Positions 33,664-44,335 of a DNA stretch of 64,000 nt are shown one piece after another. A model generated the notes under the pieces. The model was not told the origin of the DNA and did not search any database. It was given only the letters and a program-made list of their open reading frames with translations. Each line of letters opens with the position of its first letter. Within the stretch, counting starts at the first letter, position 1. The stretch lies in NCBI RefSeq assembly GCF_023380025.1, contig NZ_CP097253.1:434001-498000 (forward strand). The letters are read 5' to 3'. Position numbers and translations under genes: made by a program. Source of the DNA: Sphingomonas glaciei. GTDB taxonomy: Bacteria; Pseudomonadota; Alphaproteobacteria; Sphingomonadales; Sphingomonadaceae.

Positions 33664-36057
33664 ATGGCTCGTGACCGTAACTTCAGGCTGCTTGCGCTTG
33701 CGCTGACGGCAGCGGTGCCACTGACGGTTCACGAGGGTGCCAGGGCCCAGGCCCAGCCGATCGAGCCGGTCCTGTTGCCGGTCAAGGCAGATACGGCGAC
33801 CGGCAAGATCGTCGCCACCCTGCCCAAGCCGGGACCGGACGGGACTTCCGGTCGCTACATCTACCTCAGCCAGCTGGAAACGGGGGTCGGTTCGGCGGCG
33901 ATCGGTCTCGACCGATCCGCCCCAGGCGCCTCACGCATCCTAGCGTTCCGCCGGCTCGGCAAGAAGGTCGTGGCGGAGATCGAGAACAGCAAGTTCGTGG
34001 CGAGCCGCGGGACCCCTGACGAGCAGCAAGCCGTCCGGGAATCGTTCGCCACCTCGATGATTTGGATGGGCGAGGTCATCGACACGCGAAAGGACGGCAG
34101 CTTTACCGTCGACCTGTCGTCGTTTCTCGCCCGGGACGACATCGGTATCGCGCAGGCGTTGAAGGACGGCGGCGGCGGGGACTTCAAGTTCGTCGCGGAA
34201 CTGAGTGCTGCCGACCCCAATTTCGTCAAGCTGTTCCCGAAGAATGCCGAATTCTCGGCCCGGCTGACGTTCCGCTCGGACGAGCCCAGGGCGGAAGTGA
34301 CGAACATCATTCCGGGCTCGAATACGGTGAGCGTCGCAGTGCGACATTCGCTGGTCGCGCTGCCCGAGCCGGGCTTCCTCCCGCGCACCGATCCGATGGG
34401 CTTTGCGATCGGGCGGCAGCAGGTCGACTATTCTGCCCCCCTGGGGTCGGCGATCGTCAGCGATCTTGCGCGGCGCTTCCGGCTCGAGAAGGTCGATCCC
34501 GCCGCAGCACGTTCGGCCGTCAGGAAGCCGATCATCTTCTACATTGACCCGGGCGCACCCGAACCCGTTCGCACCGCGCTGAAGGAGGGCGTGGGATGGT
34601 GGGCACAGGCGTTCGATGCCGCCGGCTTCATCGATGCCTTCCAGGTCGGGATCCTTCCCGCAGGGGCAGATCCGCTCGACGTTCGGTACAATGTCGTGAA
34701 CTGGGTCAATCGCGCCACCCGCGGCTGGTCCTATGGCAGCGCGATCGACGATCCGCGCACCGGCGAGATCATCAAGGGCGCGGTGATGCTCGGTTCCCTG
34801 CGCGCGCGGCAGGACATGCTGATCTTCCAGGCCTTGGTCGGGGCAAGGCTATCGGGAACCGGGGATCCCAACGATCCAGTGACGGCAACGCTCGCACGGC
34901 TGCGGCAGCTTGGCGCCCATGAAGTGGGGCACGCGATCGGGCTTTCCCACAATATGGCGGGAAGCTCGCAGGGACGTTTCTCGGTGATGGATTATCCGGC
35001 GCCGCGAGTGACCCTCGAGGGCGGCACGCCATCGCTGCGCGACGCCTATGGCGCGGGCTTGGGCGAGTGGGACCGGTGGGTCATCAAATGGCTCTACGGC
35101 GCCCGAACCGATGTCGCGGCGGGGCCGATGCTGGCCGAGGCACGCGCCAGGGGCCTGCGCTTCGTGTCGGACGGTGACTCGCGGCCGCTGGGATCCGCTC
35201 ACCCGAACGGCGCGATCTGGGATGATTCCGCGGATTCGATAAGCGAATTGCGCCGCATGATGCAGGTCCGGCGCGTCGCGCTGTCACGCTTCGGCGAAGC
35301 GGCGCTGCCGCGGGGCGAGTCGCTGTCGGGCCTCCGGCGCGCCTTCGTGCCGCTCTGGCTGCTGCACCGCTATCAGGTCGAAGCGGCGTCCAAGAACCTC
35401 GGGGGCGTCGATTTCCCTTACGCGCTTGCGGGGGAGGGGCTGAGGGCCACCGCCGTCCCCGGAGCGATGCAGCGCAGCGCGCTCGACGCACTGCTCGAAA
35501 CCCTCCGCCCCGAAGAGCTGACTGTTCCGGAGCGGCTCCAGCTGACCATGTCGGCAGGCTTTGGCGGAAACGATGACCGGCAGACCGATATCGAAATCAT
35601 CGCGACCGCAGGCGGCCCGGTGTTCGATCCGCTCAAGGCCACCGAAATCGGTGCGGTACAGACGTTGAAAGCACTTCTCAGCCCGCAACGGCTGAACAGG
35701 CTCGAAAGCCAGCATGCCTCCGACCCCAGCGTGCCGTCGCCATCGGAACTGGTCGAGCGACTGACCGATCAGGCCTTTGTTTCGACCGATCGTGAGGTCG
35801 GGCGTCGGATCGCCACCACGACAGCCCTCGCGCTTGCCCGGGTCCAGCGCAACGCCTCACTCTCGCCGACGATCGCCCTGGCGATGTCGTCGCAGCTCGA
35901 GCGTCTTGCGGAGCGGCTGCGCAGGCAGCGCGGTACGGACATGCGGGGCGACTGGAGCCGAGGACTGGCCGCGCTGCTGAGCGACCGCGAGGCGCTCGAC
36001 ACGGCAATCGCCGATCCGGCACGGCTTCCGAGCGTACCACCGGGAATGCCGATCTGA
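33664..36057 (+). CDS. Zinc-dependent metalloprotease (DUF5117/DUF4953 type)
   Basis: 797 residues with signal peptide ~1-29. The active site HEVGHAIGLSHN (His419, Glu420, His423, His429) is a metzincin-like HExxHxxxxxH zinc site, and SVMDYPAP lies shortly after it as the Met-turn. The N-terminal ~200 residues fit DUF5117 and the catalytic middle fits DUF4953-type proteases. It is exported, probably periplasmic or outer-membrane associated. GGGAGGGC provides the ribosome site, 101 bp after Slam, so it may be part of that transcript and could process surface proteins. Confidence 0.88.
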   Translation: MARDRNFRLLALALTAAVPLTVHEGARAQAQPIEPVLLPVKADTATGKIVATLPKPGPDGTSGRYIYLSQLETGVGSAAIGLDRSAPGASRILAFRRLGKKVVAEIENSKFVASRGTPDEQQAVRESFATSMIWMGEVIDTRKDGSFTVDLSSFLARDDIGIAQALKDGGGGDFKFVAELSAADPNFVKLFPKNAEFSARLTFRSDEPRAEVTNIIPGSNTVSVAVRHSLVALPEPGFLPRTDPMGFAIGRQQVDYSAPLGSAIVSDLARRFRLEKVDPAAARSAVRKPIIFYIDPGAPEPVRTALKEGVGWWAQAFDAAGFIDAFQVGILPAGADPLDVRYNVVNWVNRATRGWSYGSAIDDPRTGEIIKGAVMLGSLRARQDMLIFQALVGARLSGTGDPNDPVTATLARLRQLGAHEVGHAIGLSHNMAGSSQGRFSVMDYPAPRVTLEGGTPSLRDAYGAGLGEWDRWVIKWLYGARTDVAAGPMLAEARARGLRFVSDGDSRPLGSAHPNGAIWDDSADSISELRRMMQVRRVALSRFGEAALPRGESLSGLRRAFVPLWLLHRYQVEAASKNLGGVDFPYALAGEGLRATAVPGAMQRSALDALLETLRPEELTVPERLQLTMSAGFGGNDDRQTDIEIIATAGGPVFDPLKATEIGAVQTLKALLSPQRLNRLESQHASDPSVPSPSELVERLTDQAFVSTDREVGRRIATTTALALARVQRNASLSPTIALAMSSQLERLAERLRRQRGTDMRGDWSRGLAALLSDREALDTAIADPARLPSVPPGMPI

Positions 36058-36151
36058 CCGGATTGCGCGAGCTCGACCAATCCACTCGCAGGTGTACCCA
36101 TCCCGACGCCTCCCGCGTTATCCGGACCCGCTTTCTTTTGGAGCAGCCCCA

Positions 36152-36298
36152 TTGCCACGTAAGACAAACTACGATTTCGAGCGTCGCGAACGCGAACGAA
36201 ACAAAGAACTCGAGGCGGCCAGAAAGGCGAAGGCCAAGGCCGACCGGAAAGCCGCGGAGCAGGGGTCGTCCGACATGATCGAAGCTGGTGACGCTTGA
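36152..36298 (+). CDS. Small basic conserved protein
   Basis: A 48-residue, highly charged, probably helical protein (NYDFERRERERNKELEAARK, then KAKADRKAA). TTG start at 36152 with GGAG 9 bp upstream; a longer frame from 36092 has no ribosome site and poor N-terminal composition. Similar tiny Lys/Arg/Glu-rich proteins seem common in sphingomonads (my recollection, not checked). It overlaps the rsgA start by 11 bp, so it may be coupled to it. Function unknown. Confidence 0.65.
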   Translation: MPRKTNYDFERRERERNKELEAARKAKAKADRKAAEQGSSDMIEAGDA

Positions 36299-37364
36299 GC
36301 GCGTCGCGGATCGCCTCTCAGGAATGACGAACACTCCCGGCACGCCTATCCTGTTTGAACTCGGGTGGAATTCCTTCTTCGGTGACCAATTGTCGGAGGA
36401 CGACGGGCGCGGAGGGCAGCCGGTCCGGGTCATGTCCGTTCATCGCGGAATGGTTTCGGTCGCGGGCGACGGATTTCAGGACTCGATCTCCTCGAGCGTG
36501 CCAGACTCGAAGGGTTCCGAAGACCGGCCGACGGTCGGCGACTGGCTTCTGATCGACCGCGACGATCACGGCATCCTTCGCATCCTCGACCGGACGAGCC
36601 TGTTCAAGCGGCCGGCGCCGGGAGACGACCGCCGGCTCCAGCTCATCGCGGCCAACGTCGACACCCTCTTCGTGGTCACGTCCTGCGACCAGGACTTCAA
36701 TGTCGCCCGGCTCGAGCGCTATCTGGTTCTCGCCGGCGAGGTCGGCGTCAGCCCCGTGATCGTGCTGACCAAAGCCGACCTCTCGCCCGATCCGTCCGCC
36801 TTCGTCGAGGCCGCGCAGTCCCTTCAGGCCGGGGTCGAGGTGCGCCTGGTCAATGCGCGCTCGGCCGAAAGCGTGGCCGGCCTTGCGGACTATTGCAGGA
36901 TCGGCGCGACGGTGGCCCTAGTGGGCTCGTCCGGGGTCGGCAAATCGACCCTCGTCAACACGCTGACGGGGTCCGACGCCACGGCGACGCAGCCCGTCCG
37001 CGAAGAAGACGGCAAGGGCATGCACACGACCACCGTGCGGCAGATGCATCGGATCGGTTTCGGCGCGACCGGCGGCGGCTGGCTGATCGACACGCCCGGC
37101 ATGCGCGAAATCCAGATGTCCGAGGTCAGCGGCGGCGTCGCTGAAGTCTTCGACGACATCGTCGCGATCGCGCTGCAATGCCGCTTCACCAACTGCATGC
37201 ACAACGACGAGCCGCAATGCGCGATCCGCGCCGCTTCCGCCGCCGGGACGCTCGACCCGGCCCGCCTCGCGCGGTGGCGCAAGCTGGCCGGCGAGGATGA
37301 AGTGAACAGCGGGATTGCGGCGCGAAGGCGCGCTCGTCCACGCAAGACCAGGGAAAGAGGATAA
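36288..37364 (+). CDS. rsgA: Ribosome small-subunit-dependent GTPase A
   Basis: Late 30S assembly GTPase of the circularly permuted YjeQ type. An N-terminal OB-fold-like domain, then G4 TKAD (161-164), the G1 P-loop GSSGVGKS (213-220), G3 DTPG (~267), and a C-terminal zinc knuckle CRFTNCMHNDEPQC. The tail is very basic (RRRARPRKTRERG), fit for rRNA contact. 358 residues from GTG at 36288; an ATG at 36324 is an alternative. Two tiny genes flank it, both overlapping or spaced by 3 bp. Confidence 0.93.
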   Translation: MTLERVADRLSGMTNTPGTPILFELGWNSFFGDQLSEDDGRGGQPVRVMSVHRGMVSVAGDGFQDSISSSVPDSKGSEDRPTVGDWLLIDRDDHGILRILDRTSLFKRPAPGDDRRLQLIAANVDTLFVVTSCDQDFNVARLERYLVLAGEVGVSPVIVLTKADLSPDPSAFVEAAQSLQAGVEVRLVNARSAESVAGLADYCRIGATVALVGSSGVGKSTLVNTLTGSDATATQPVREEDGKGMHTTTVRQMHRIGFGATGGGWLIDTPGMREIQMSEVSGGVAEVFDDIVAIALQCRFTNCMHNDEPQCAIRAASAAGTLDPARLARWRKLAGEDEVNSGIAARRRARPRKTRERG

Positions 37365-37367
37365 GCC

Positions 37368-37526
37368 GTGGCCGATCTTTATCGCAAGGGAATGGAGGCT
37401 GAGCGCCGCAGGCTGTGGGCCGAATGCCGCCTCAAGGGCCTCGCCAAGGACACACCCGAGCGGCTTCGCATCGTCGAACTCGACAAGCTCTTGAGCGCGC
37501 ACGCCGCGAAGTCGGCGGACCGCTGA
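37368..37526 (+). CDS. Small hypothetical protein coupled to rsgA
   Basis: A 52-residue helical charged protein (begins ADLYRKGMEAERRRLWAEC, ends LLSAHAAKSADR). GTG start at 37368, 3 bp after the rsgA stop, with AAAGAGGA as ribosome site. Too short for most gene callers, but spacing, ribosome site and amphipathic composition argue that it is real. Function unknown. Confidence 0.6.
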   Translation: MADLYRKGMEAERRRLWAECRLKGLAKDTPERLRIVELDKLLSAHAAKSADR

Positions 37527-37554
37527 CCGCAGAAAGCAACACCTGTTCCGGGCG

Positions 37555-38148
37555 ATGACGAACGTGGACGAAGCAGCACCGAACTCGATGGCTCTTGGAG
37601 TTCGCACGGGAGTGGCGGAGGAGGTCGCCTATTTACGTCCGCGATACCCGGCCAGCGAATGGCGATCGCATGAGAACTTCGGCGAACTGGCCAATTTCTG
37701 GCTCCAGGTCCATGCCAGCCTGCGCAGCGAAGGCAGCCAGGTTGTTCGGATCGTGGATGCTTTCCGCGGTCAGGAAATCGATGGAATGCAGTTGCAGCAG
37801 GCCTTCGTGCCGCAGCTCAATTCCTTTCTTCAGCACCTCGACCACCACCACAGGATCGAGGATCACGTCTACTTCCCCAAATTTCGGCAATTGGACGGGC
37901 GTCTGATCGTGGGATTCGATCTGCTCGAGGCCGATCACGAGCTCATCCATGAGAGCCTTGTCCAGACGGTCGAGCACGCACGGGAACTGCTGGTAGCGCT
38001 GTCGCAAACCTTCGGTGAAGAACGCCAGGCCGCCGACATCTTTGCTGACAGGATCGGGCATCTCCTGAGGCTTTTGCAGCAGCATCTCGCCGACGAGGAG
38101 GATCTCGTCGTTCCGGCCCTCCTCGAGTATGGCGAGCAAGCGCTATGA
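37555..38148 (+). CDS. Hemerythrin-like domain protein
   Basis: A 197-residue, all-helical cytosolic protein. Potential di-iron ligands follow the hemerythrin pattern: HENFGEL (~40), LDHHHRIEDHVYFP (~97-110), EADHELIHE (~126-134) and LLQQHLADEEDLVVPALLEY (~170-190). Such proteins bind O2, NO or iron, or act in stress repair. It follows the small rsgA-linked gene by 28 bp. Its specific role is not shown by the sequence. Confidence 0.85.
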   Translation: MTNVDEAAPNSMALGVRTGVAEEVAYLRPRYPASEWRSHENFGELANFWLQVHASLRSEGSQVVRIVDAFRGQEIDGMQLQQAFVPQLNSFLQHLDHHHRIEDHVYFPKFRQLDGRLIVGFDLLEADHELIHESLVQTVEHARELLVALSQTFGEERQAADIFADRIGHLLRLLQQHLADEEDLVVPALLEYGEQAL

Positions 38149-38290
38149 TGAGGCGATCAAGGCTGGGGGAAATAGCTTTCAGCGTTTCGCCCGGCCGACC
38201 AGCCCGAAGCGCACTTCGCCACCAGCAGCCGACAGGCGTCCCAAGAAGCTGTTCTGGGTTTGCGCTTCCCGCGCAATCTGTGAGGAAGAA

Positions 38291-38366
<76 letters not shown>

Positions 38367-38541
38367 ATGCCATGAGGCAGGCGCCGCCGCGTGGAAGCGG
38401 GGCGCGGGGGAGCCTCTAGCTAGGCGTCGGGAGCTTGGCAAGTGCGTTCGGCCCGCCTTCCTTGCAATGTAGGATTTTCCCTGACAGCCTCTTGCCTCGT
38501 TCGCTCTTTGACAACGCCGATCAACCTCGTCTTTGACGCCT

Positions 38542-38605
38542 GTGACCTTGTTCAGGTTTGACGTTGCCGGACACCGCGCCACCAGTGACCTTCGTGACCT
38601 TGTTC
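38542..38605. repeat. Dispersed intergenic repeat, copies A and B
   Basis: GTGACCTTGTTCAG occurs twice, at 38542-38555 and 38594-38607. The 29-bp unit around the second copy (38577-38605, starting CGCCACCAGTGACC) recurs inverted at 50418-50446 with one mismatch. It lies in the 256-bp gap (38367-38622) between tRNA-Lys and the rodA stop, which has no gene. Probably a genome-wide intergenic repeat family. Confidence 0.6.
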
Positions 38606-38622
38606 AGAAAGGTTAACGCGAT

Positions 38623-39735
38623 TCAGCTGAGGCGCGAACTGGTCCGCTGCTGCCGCTCGAAGCTCATCAGCAGGCCGAGGCAGATCATCACGGTCATCAC
38701 CGCCGACCCGCCATAGCTGATCAGCGGCAGGGGAATGCCGACCACGGGCGCCATGCCCATCACCATCAGCAAGTTGATCGCGAAATAGCTGAACAGCACC
38801 GCCGTCAACCCGCCGCAGCTCAGCCGGGCGAAGCGGGTCGGGGCGTTGGCGGCGACGCCCAGGCACCAGCGCAGCACCAGTAGGTAGGCGATGATCACCA
38901 CCGTCCCGCCCAGCATCCCCCATTCCTCGGCAAGGGTGGCGAAGGCGAAGTCGGTATGGCCCTCGGGCAAATACTGGAGATGGCTCTGGCTGCCCTGGAG
39001 GTAGCCCTTGCCGAACAGCCCGCCCGATCCGATCGCGATCTTGCTCTGGGTGATGTGATAGCCAGCGCCAAGGGGATCGCTTTCGGGATCGAGGAAGATG
39101 TCGATCCGCTTGCGCTGGTAGCCGTGGAGGAACTGGTAGACGATCGGGATGGCTGCGGCGACGGTGAGGCCCGGGACCAGGAACCAGCGGAGCGGAACGC
39201 CGGCAAGGAACATGACCGTGACCCCGGCGAAGGTCACCATCAGGCCGGTCCCGAGGTCAGGCTGGAGGATGACGAGGGCGGCGGGAATGCCGAGCAGCAG
39301 GGCGGCCGGCCAGACCGCGCGGAACTTGCGGATTTCGCCCGCCGGAAGAAGCTCGTAGAAGCGGGCAAGGGTGAGGGCGATCGCCGGCTTCATGAATTCG
39401 GACGGCTGGAGCCGGATGAACCCAAGATCGAGCCAGCGCTGGGCGCCCTTGCCAACGAAGCCGAGCAGGTCGACCAGGATCAGCATGATCACGATCGCGC
39501 CATAGATGGGGAAGGTGATCTGCTTGACCGTCGCTTCGCGCACCTTGGAGATGAAGATCGCCACTGTCAGGAAGAAGCCGAAGGCCATCCCCTGGCGCAG
39601 CGCCCAGGGCTCGATCGAGCCACCTGCGGCCGAATAGAGGTTAATCAGGCCGAACAGGCCGATCCCCAGCACCAGGAAGATCAGCCGCCAGGGTAGGCGG
39701 GCGAGGGGCTGGGGGATGATGGCGCTGGAAATCAT
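38623..39735 (-). CDS. rodA: Rod shape-determining protein RodA (SEDS glycosyltransferase)
   Basis: A 370-residue multi-pass inner-membrane SEDS protein that polymerises peptidoglycan glycan strands in lateral wall growth. Family motifs are QRWLDLGFIRLQPSEFMKP, HTDFAFATLAEEWG and the C-terminal PLPLISYGGSA. The ATG at 39735 lies 1 bp after the mrdA stop; a longer upstream frame only shadows mrdA. Works with PBP2 (mrdA) and MreBCD, all in this operon, of which it is the last gene. Confidence 0.96.
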   Translation of the reverse strand: MISSAIIPQPLARLPWRLIFLVLGIGLFGLINLYSAAGGSIEPWALRQGMAFGFFLTVAIFISKVREATVKQITFPIYGAIVIMLILVDLLGFVGKGAQRWLDLGFIRLQPSEFMKPAIALTLARFYELLPAGEIRKFRAVWPAALLLGIPAALVILQPDLGTGLMVTFAGVTVMFLAGVPLRWFLVPGLTVAAAIPIVYQFLHGYQRKRIDIFLDPESDPLGAGYHITQSKIAIGSGGLFGKGYLQGSQSHLQYLPEGHTDFAFATLAEEWGMLGGTVVIIAYLLVLRWCLGVAANAPTRFARLSCGGLTAVLFSYFAINLLMVMGMAPVVGIPLPLISYGGSAVMTVMICLGLLMSFERQQRTSSRLS

Positions 39736-39736
39736 G

Positions 39737-41725
39737 TCAGCGGTCCTCGGGCGCCGGCGGGGGCAGGTTGACGCTGGGCGGGATGGGCGAGGGCGCCGCA
39801 ATGGGGGCTGAACGGGCGGCGGCGGCCTGGGCGGCGGCCGCCTCGATCGCGGCGGAGCGACGCGCCATCCGCTCGGCCAGGGTGCCGCCCCATTCGGCTT
39901 CCAGCCCTTCGAGGCGTTTGAGCGCCTGCGGCCGGTCGAACAGATAAGTCAGCACATCCTTGGCGACCGGAGCGGCGGCGCGAGCCCCTCCCATGCCATG
40001 CTCGATCACCACCGAGCCCGCATAGCGCGGCTTGTCGAAGGGCGCGAAGAACACGAACAGGCCGTGGTCGCGGTAGCGCCAGTCGCCGCCCTGGCCGCGG
40101 CTTGCGCTGGCCGACAGGCGACGGACCTGGGCGGTGCCGGTCTTGCCGCACATCTCGATTCCCCGCACCTGAAGCCGCGAAGCGCCCGCGGTGCCATCTC
40201 CGTTGACCACCTCCCACATCCCGCCGCGAACCGCCGCCAGATGCTCGGCCGGAATGTCGAGCGGCGCGGCCGGCTGGTCATGCTTGCCGAGCAGCAGCGG
40301 GCGGATGTTGCGTCCGCTGGCGATGCAGGCAGCCTGAACCGCCAGCTGTAACGGGTTCACGATCACGAAGCCCTGACCGATCACCGCGTTGAGGCTGTCC
40401 GATCGAGTCCAGTCGGGCCGCTCCACCAGCCGCTTGTTGCGCTCGAAGCGGCGGCGCTTCCATTCGCTGTCGGGGATGGTGCCGTAATTCTGGCTGACCA
40501 GGGGCAGGTCGAACTTTTCGCCGAGGCCGAGCAGCCGAGCCATCGGCGCGATCGCGTCGTAGCCGATGCGGTTGGCCATGGTGTAGAAATAGGTGTTGCA
40601 GCTCTTGGCGATGGCGCGGTGCATGTCGACCGTGCCGTGCCGACCGAGGCAGCGGAAGAAGCGATTGCCGAGCTGATAGCCGCCGCCGCAGAATACCCGT
40701 TCCTTGGGGTCGATACCGGCCTGCTGGATCGCCAGTGCGGCCATCGGCTTGAGCGTGGAGCCCGGCGGATAGAGGGCGTTCACCGTCTTGTTGACGAGCG
40801 GCTTGCGCGGGTCTTCGGACAGGGTCTTCCACTCGGTCCGACCGATCCCGTCGGAGAAGCTGTTGGGATCGTAGCTCGGCATGGAGGCCATGCAGAGGAG
40901 GTCGCCGGTCTCGCAGTCGAGGATGGTGCAGCTGCCGCTTTCCTCGCCCAGCCGGCGGGCGGCATATTCCTGCAGGCCGGCATCGATCGACAGCTGTACG
41001 GTGTTGCCCGAGCGGTCGGGCTTGGGGGTTAGCTCACGGATCAGCTTGCCGCGGGCGGAGACCTCAACCCGCTGGCCGCCCGGAATACCGCGCAGCCGCT
41101 GCTCGAGGACGGCTTCCAGTCCCTCCTTGCCGATCTTGAATCCCGGCGTGATCAGCAGGGGGTTCTTCTCCCGCTCATATTCGCGGGCGTTGGCCGCGCC
41201 GACATAGCCGATCAGCTGCCCGACCGCCGCGCCCGCGGGGTAGAAGCGGGTGAAGCCGCGGGCCGGCTCGATCCCTGGCAGCTCGGGCAGGCGGACGGTG
41301 ATCGCGGCATAGCGATCATAGGGCACGTTCTCGGCCACCTGCACCGGCTGGAAGCCTTTCGCGGCGCGAACTTCGCGGGTGATGCGATCGACCTGGTCGG
41401 GACCAAGGGCTAGCAGACGGGCGAGCAGCGCCAGTTCGCGCTCCGGATCGTCCATCCGCTCGGGGATGAGGTCGACCCGGAAGTCGGACCGGTTGATGGC
41501 GATCGGCTTGCCCCCGCGGTCGACGATCCAGCCCCGCCGCGGAGGGACGATGATAAGCTGGACCCGGTTGTCCTCGGACAGCAAATTGTAGCGTTCGTTT
41601 TCCTTGATGGAGAGCCAGCCCATGCGGCCGATCAGCGCGCCGGCGACACCGATCTGGGCCCCGCCCAGCAGCAGCATCCGGCGCGAGAAGACAAGGTCGG
41701 CCTGAGCGTTGGTGAACCGGCTCAC
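39737..41725 (-). CDS. mrdA: Penicillin-binding protein 2 (transpeptidase)
   Basis: Elongation transpeptidase, 662 residues from GTG at 41725, which overlaps the mreD stop by 4 bp. One N-terminal membrane anchor ~17-37, the pedestal domain ~58-200, and the transpeptidase domain with STLK (Ser323, Lys326), SCN (KSCNTYFYTM) and KTG (CGKTGTAQV). The C-terminal tail is Ala/Pro-rich, probably disordered, and longer than in enteric PBP2. Partner of RodA. Confidence 0.95.
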   Translation of the reverse strand: MSRFTNAQADLVFSRRMLLLGGAQIGVAGALIGRMGWLSIKENERYNLLSEDNRVQLIIVPPRRGWIVDRGGKPIAINRSDFRVDLIPERMDDPERELALLARLLALGPDQVDRITREVRAAKGFQPVQVAENVPYDRYAAITVRLPELPGIEPARGFTRFYPAGAAVGQLIGYVGAANAREYEREKNPLLITPGFKIGKEGLEAVLEQRLRGIPGGQRVEVSARGKLIRELTPKPDRSGNTVQLSIDAGLQEYAARRLGEESGSCTILDCETGDLLCMASMPSYDPNSFSDGIGRTEWKTLSEDPRKPLVNKTVNALYPPGSTLKPMAALAIQQAGIDPKERVFCGGGYQLGNRFFRCLGRHGTVDMHRAIAKSCNTYFYTMANRIGYDAIAPMARLLGLGEKFDLPLVSQNYGTIPDSEWKRRRFERNKRLVERPDWTRSDSLNAVIGQGFVIVNPLQLAVQAACIASGRNIRPLLLGKHDQPAAPLDIPAEHLAAVRGGMWEVVNGDGTAGASRLQVRGIEMCGKTGTAQVRRLSASASRGQGGDWRYRDHGLFVFFAPFDKPRYAGSVVIEHGMGGARAAAPVAKDVLTYLFDRPQALKRLEGLEAEWGGTLAERMARRSAAIEAAAAQAAAARSAPIAAPSPIPPSVNLPPPAPEDR

Positions 41726-42243
41726 CGCCCCAGCCTCCAGTGATCGATCCGGCTCGCGGCCCAGGCGGCCAGCGGGAAGGAGAGGGCGGAGATGGCGGAA
41801 GCGGGAAGGATGGTAGCCAGCGGATAGCGCGCGCCCATGGCGCCATCGACCTGCCAGCGAATGACTTCGGCCAGCACGATCAACGCGACGGCAAGCAGCC
41901 ATTCCAGCCAATAGTCGCGCCACATGGTGCGGCGGTCGAGCAGGTCGAGAAGGATCATCGATCCGCTGAAGATGACCACCGAAAGCCCGATCGGATGACC
42001 GAGCACGAGGTCGTTCCACAGCCCCAGCGGCGCTGCCCACCAGGCCGGGATCACGTCACCGCGCAGCAGCCGCCAGGCGAGTAGGAGCAACAGGCCGGTG
42101 TCGGGCATCCAGCCCACTTCAGCGACGACCGGGGCGAGAGGCAGGAGCGAGGCGATCCCGACCGACATGGCAGGGATGGCTCGCGCCAGCCGCTTGGGCC
42201 GCCGTTCGAGCGCATTGGGGCGGCCAAGGGCAAAGCGGACCAT
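41722..42243 (-). CDS. mreD: Rod shape-determining protein MreD
   Basis: A 173-residue hydrophobic inner-membrane protein with about five membrane segments (MSVGIASLLPLAPVVAEVGW, LGHPIGLSVVIFSGSMILLD, LEWLLAVALIVLAEVIRW). Sequence signals in this family are weak; the call rests on size, hydropathy and position between mreC and mrdA. Links MreC to the rest of the elongasome. Confidence 0.85.
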   Translation of the reverse strand: MVRFALGRPNALERRPKRLARAIPAMSVGIASLLPLAPVVAEVGWMPDTGLLLLLAWRLLRGDVIPAWWAAPLGLWNDLVLGHPIGLSVVIFSGSMILLDLLDRRTMWRDYWLEWLLAVALIVLAEVIRWQVDGAMGARYPLATILPASAISALSFPLAAWAASRIDHWRLGR

Positions 42244-42248
42244 TCGCC

Positions 42249-43160
42249 TTAGCCGGCGCCTGCAGGAGGAGTAGCTGCCGGTGACTCGGCAGAGCTCGGA
42301 GCAGCCTCGGGAAGCGCGGCTTCCTCATAGGGCCGCCCGACCACGGCGAAGCTCACCTTGGCGGGATCGGCCATCGGCAGGGCGATCGCTCCGTCGTCGT
42401 CGAGCCGGATGACCCGCGCGATCGGCACGTTGGGGGGATAGAGTCCGCCGGTCCCAGAGGTCACGATCAGGTCGCCGCGCTTGAACGGATTACGGCCGAC
42501 CTCCAGCGGGCGAAGGTCGATCGTCCCGTCGCCGCGCCCGGTCGCGATCACCGGCTGGCCGCCGCGCAGCAGTCGAGCAGGCACGATGTTGGAGCGATCG
42601 GAGACGAGGAGGACCCGGCTTGCGGTGAGGCCCGAATCGATCACCCGGCCGATCAGCCCCTCTGCGCTGCGGACCGGCATGCCGACCGACACCCCGTCAC
42701 CGCTTCCGGCGGTGATCACCGCGAAACGCCGCTCGCTTTCGAGGCTGGATCCGACGATCCGCCCGGTGGCGACGGTTGCCACTTCCTTTTCACGCAGGGC
42801 GAGGACGGCTTTCAATTGCGCATTTTCCCCGAAGATCGCGCGGGCCTGGATCGACTGGCGGCGAAGCTTGCCGTTTTCTTCGCGCAGCGAGGAGTTCTGC
42901 CGTGCAGCGTCCCAATAATTACCGGCGCCGGTGAACAGGCCGGCAACGGTATCGGTGACGCCCCGCAGAGCCCCGGTCACCGGTGCCGTCACATCGAGCG
43001 CCGCTCCGCGAACGCTCGCGTAGGCGGTCGGCGCGACAAGACTGAGCGCCAACAGCGCTAGGCCGATCAGCAGTCCGGCGATGGCCGCCAGGAAGCTGAA
43101 GAACAGGCCATATTGCGCCCGCCTCGACCAGCCCGGGCGCGCCCCTGGGCCTGGCGCCAC
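42249..43160 (-). CDS. mreC: Rod shape-determining protein MreC
   Basis: 303 residues: a short cytosolic N-terminus, one membrane segment ~20-43, a periplasmic coiled coil ~85-120 (NSSLREENGKLRRQS), then the paired beta-barrel domain (AGSGDGVSVGMPVRSAEGLIG, VIVTSGTGGLYPPNVPIARV-like). GTG start with GGGAGG 8-9 bp upstream. The C-terminal tail is Pro/Ala/Glu-rich. Scaffold that activates PBP2-RodA. Confidence 0.93.
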   Translation of the reverse strand: MAPGPGARPGWSRRAQYGLFFSFLAAIAGLLIGLALLALSLVAPTAYASVRGAALDVTAPVTGALRGVTDTVAGLFTGAGNYWDAARQNSSLREENGKLRRQSIQARAIFGENAQLKAVLALREKEVATVATGRIVGSSLESERRFAVITAGSGDGVSVGMPVRSAEGLIGRVIDSGLTASRVLLVSDRSNIVPARLLRGGQPVIATGRGDGTIDLRPLEVGRNPFKRGDLIVTSGTGGLYPPNVPIARVIRLDDDGAIALPMADPAKVSFAVVGRPYEEAALPEAAPSSAESPAATPPAGAG

Positions 43161-43179
43161 CGTCTATCCTCCCTGAAGC

Positions 43180-44250
<1,071 letters not shown>

Positions 44251-44335
44251 TTAAGTCCAGCGACGTAACGACCGTTTAACCGGCTGGTCGAACAGCGTCT
44301 CGCCCGCCCTGTGCGATTGGGCTAGAGCCCTCCCC

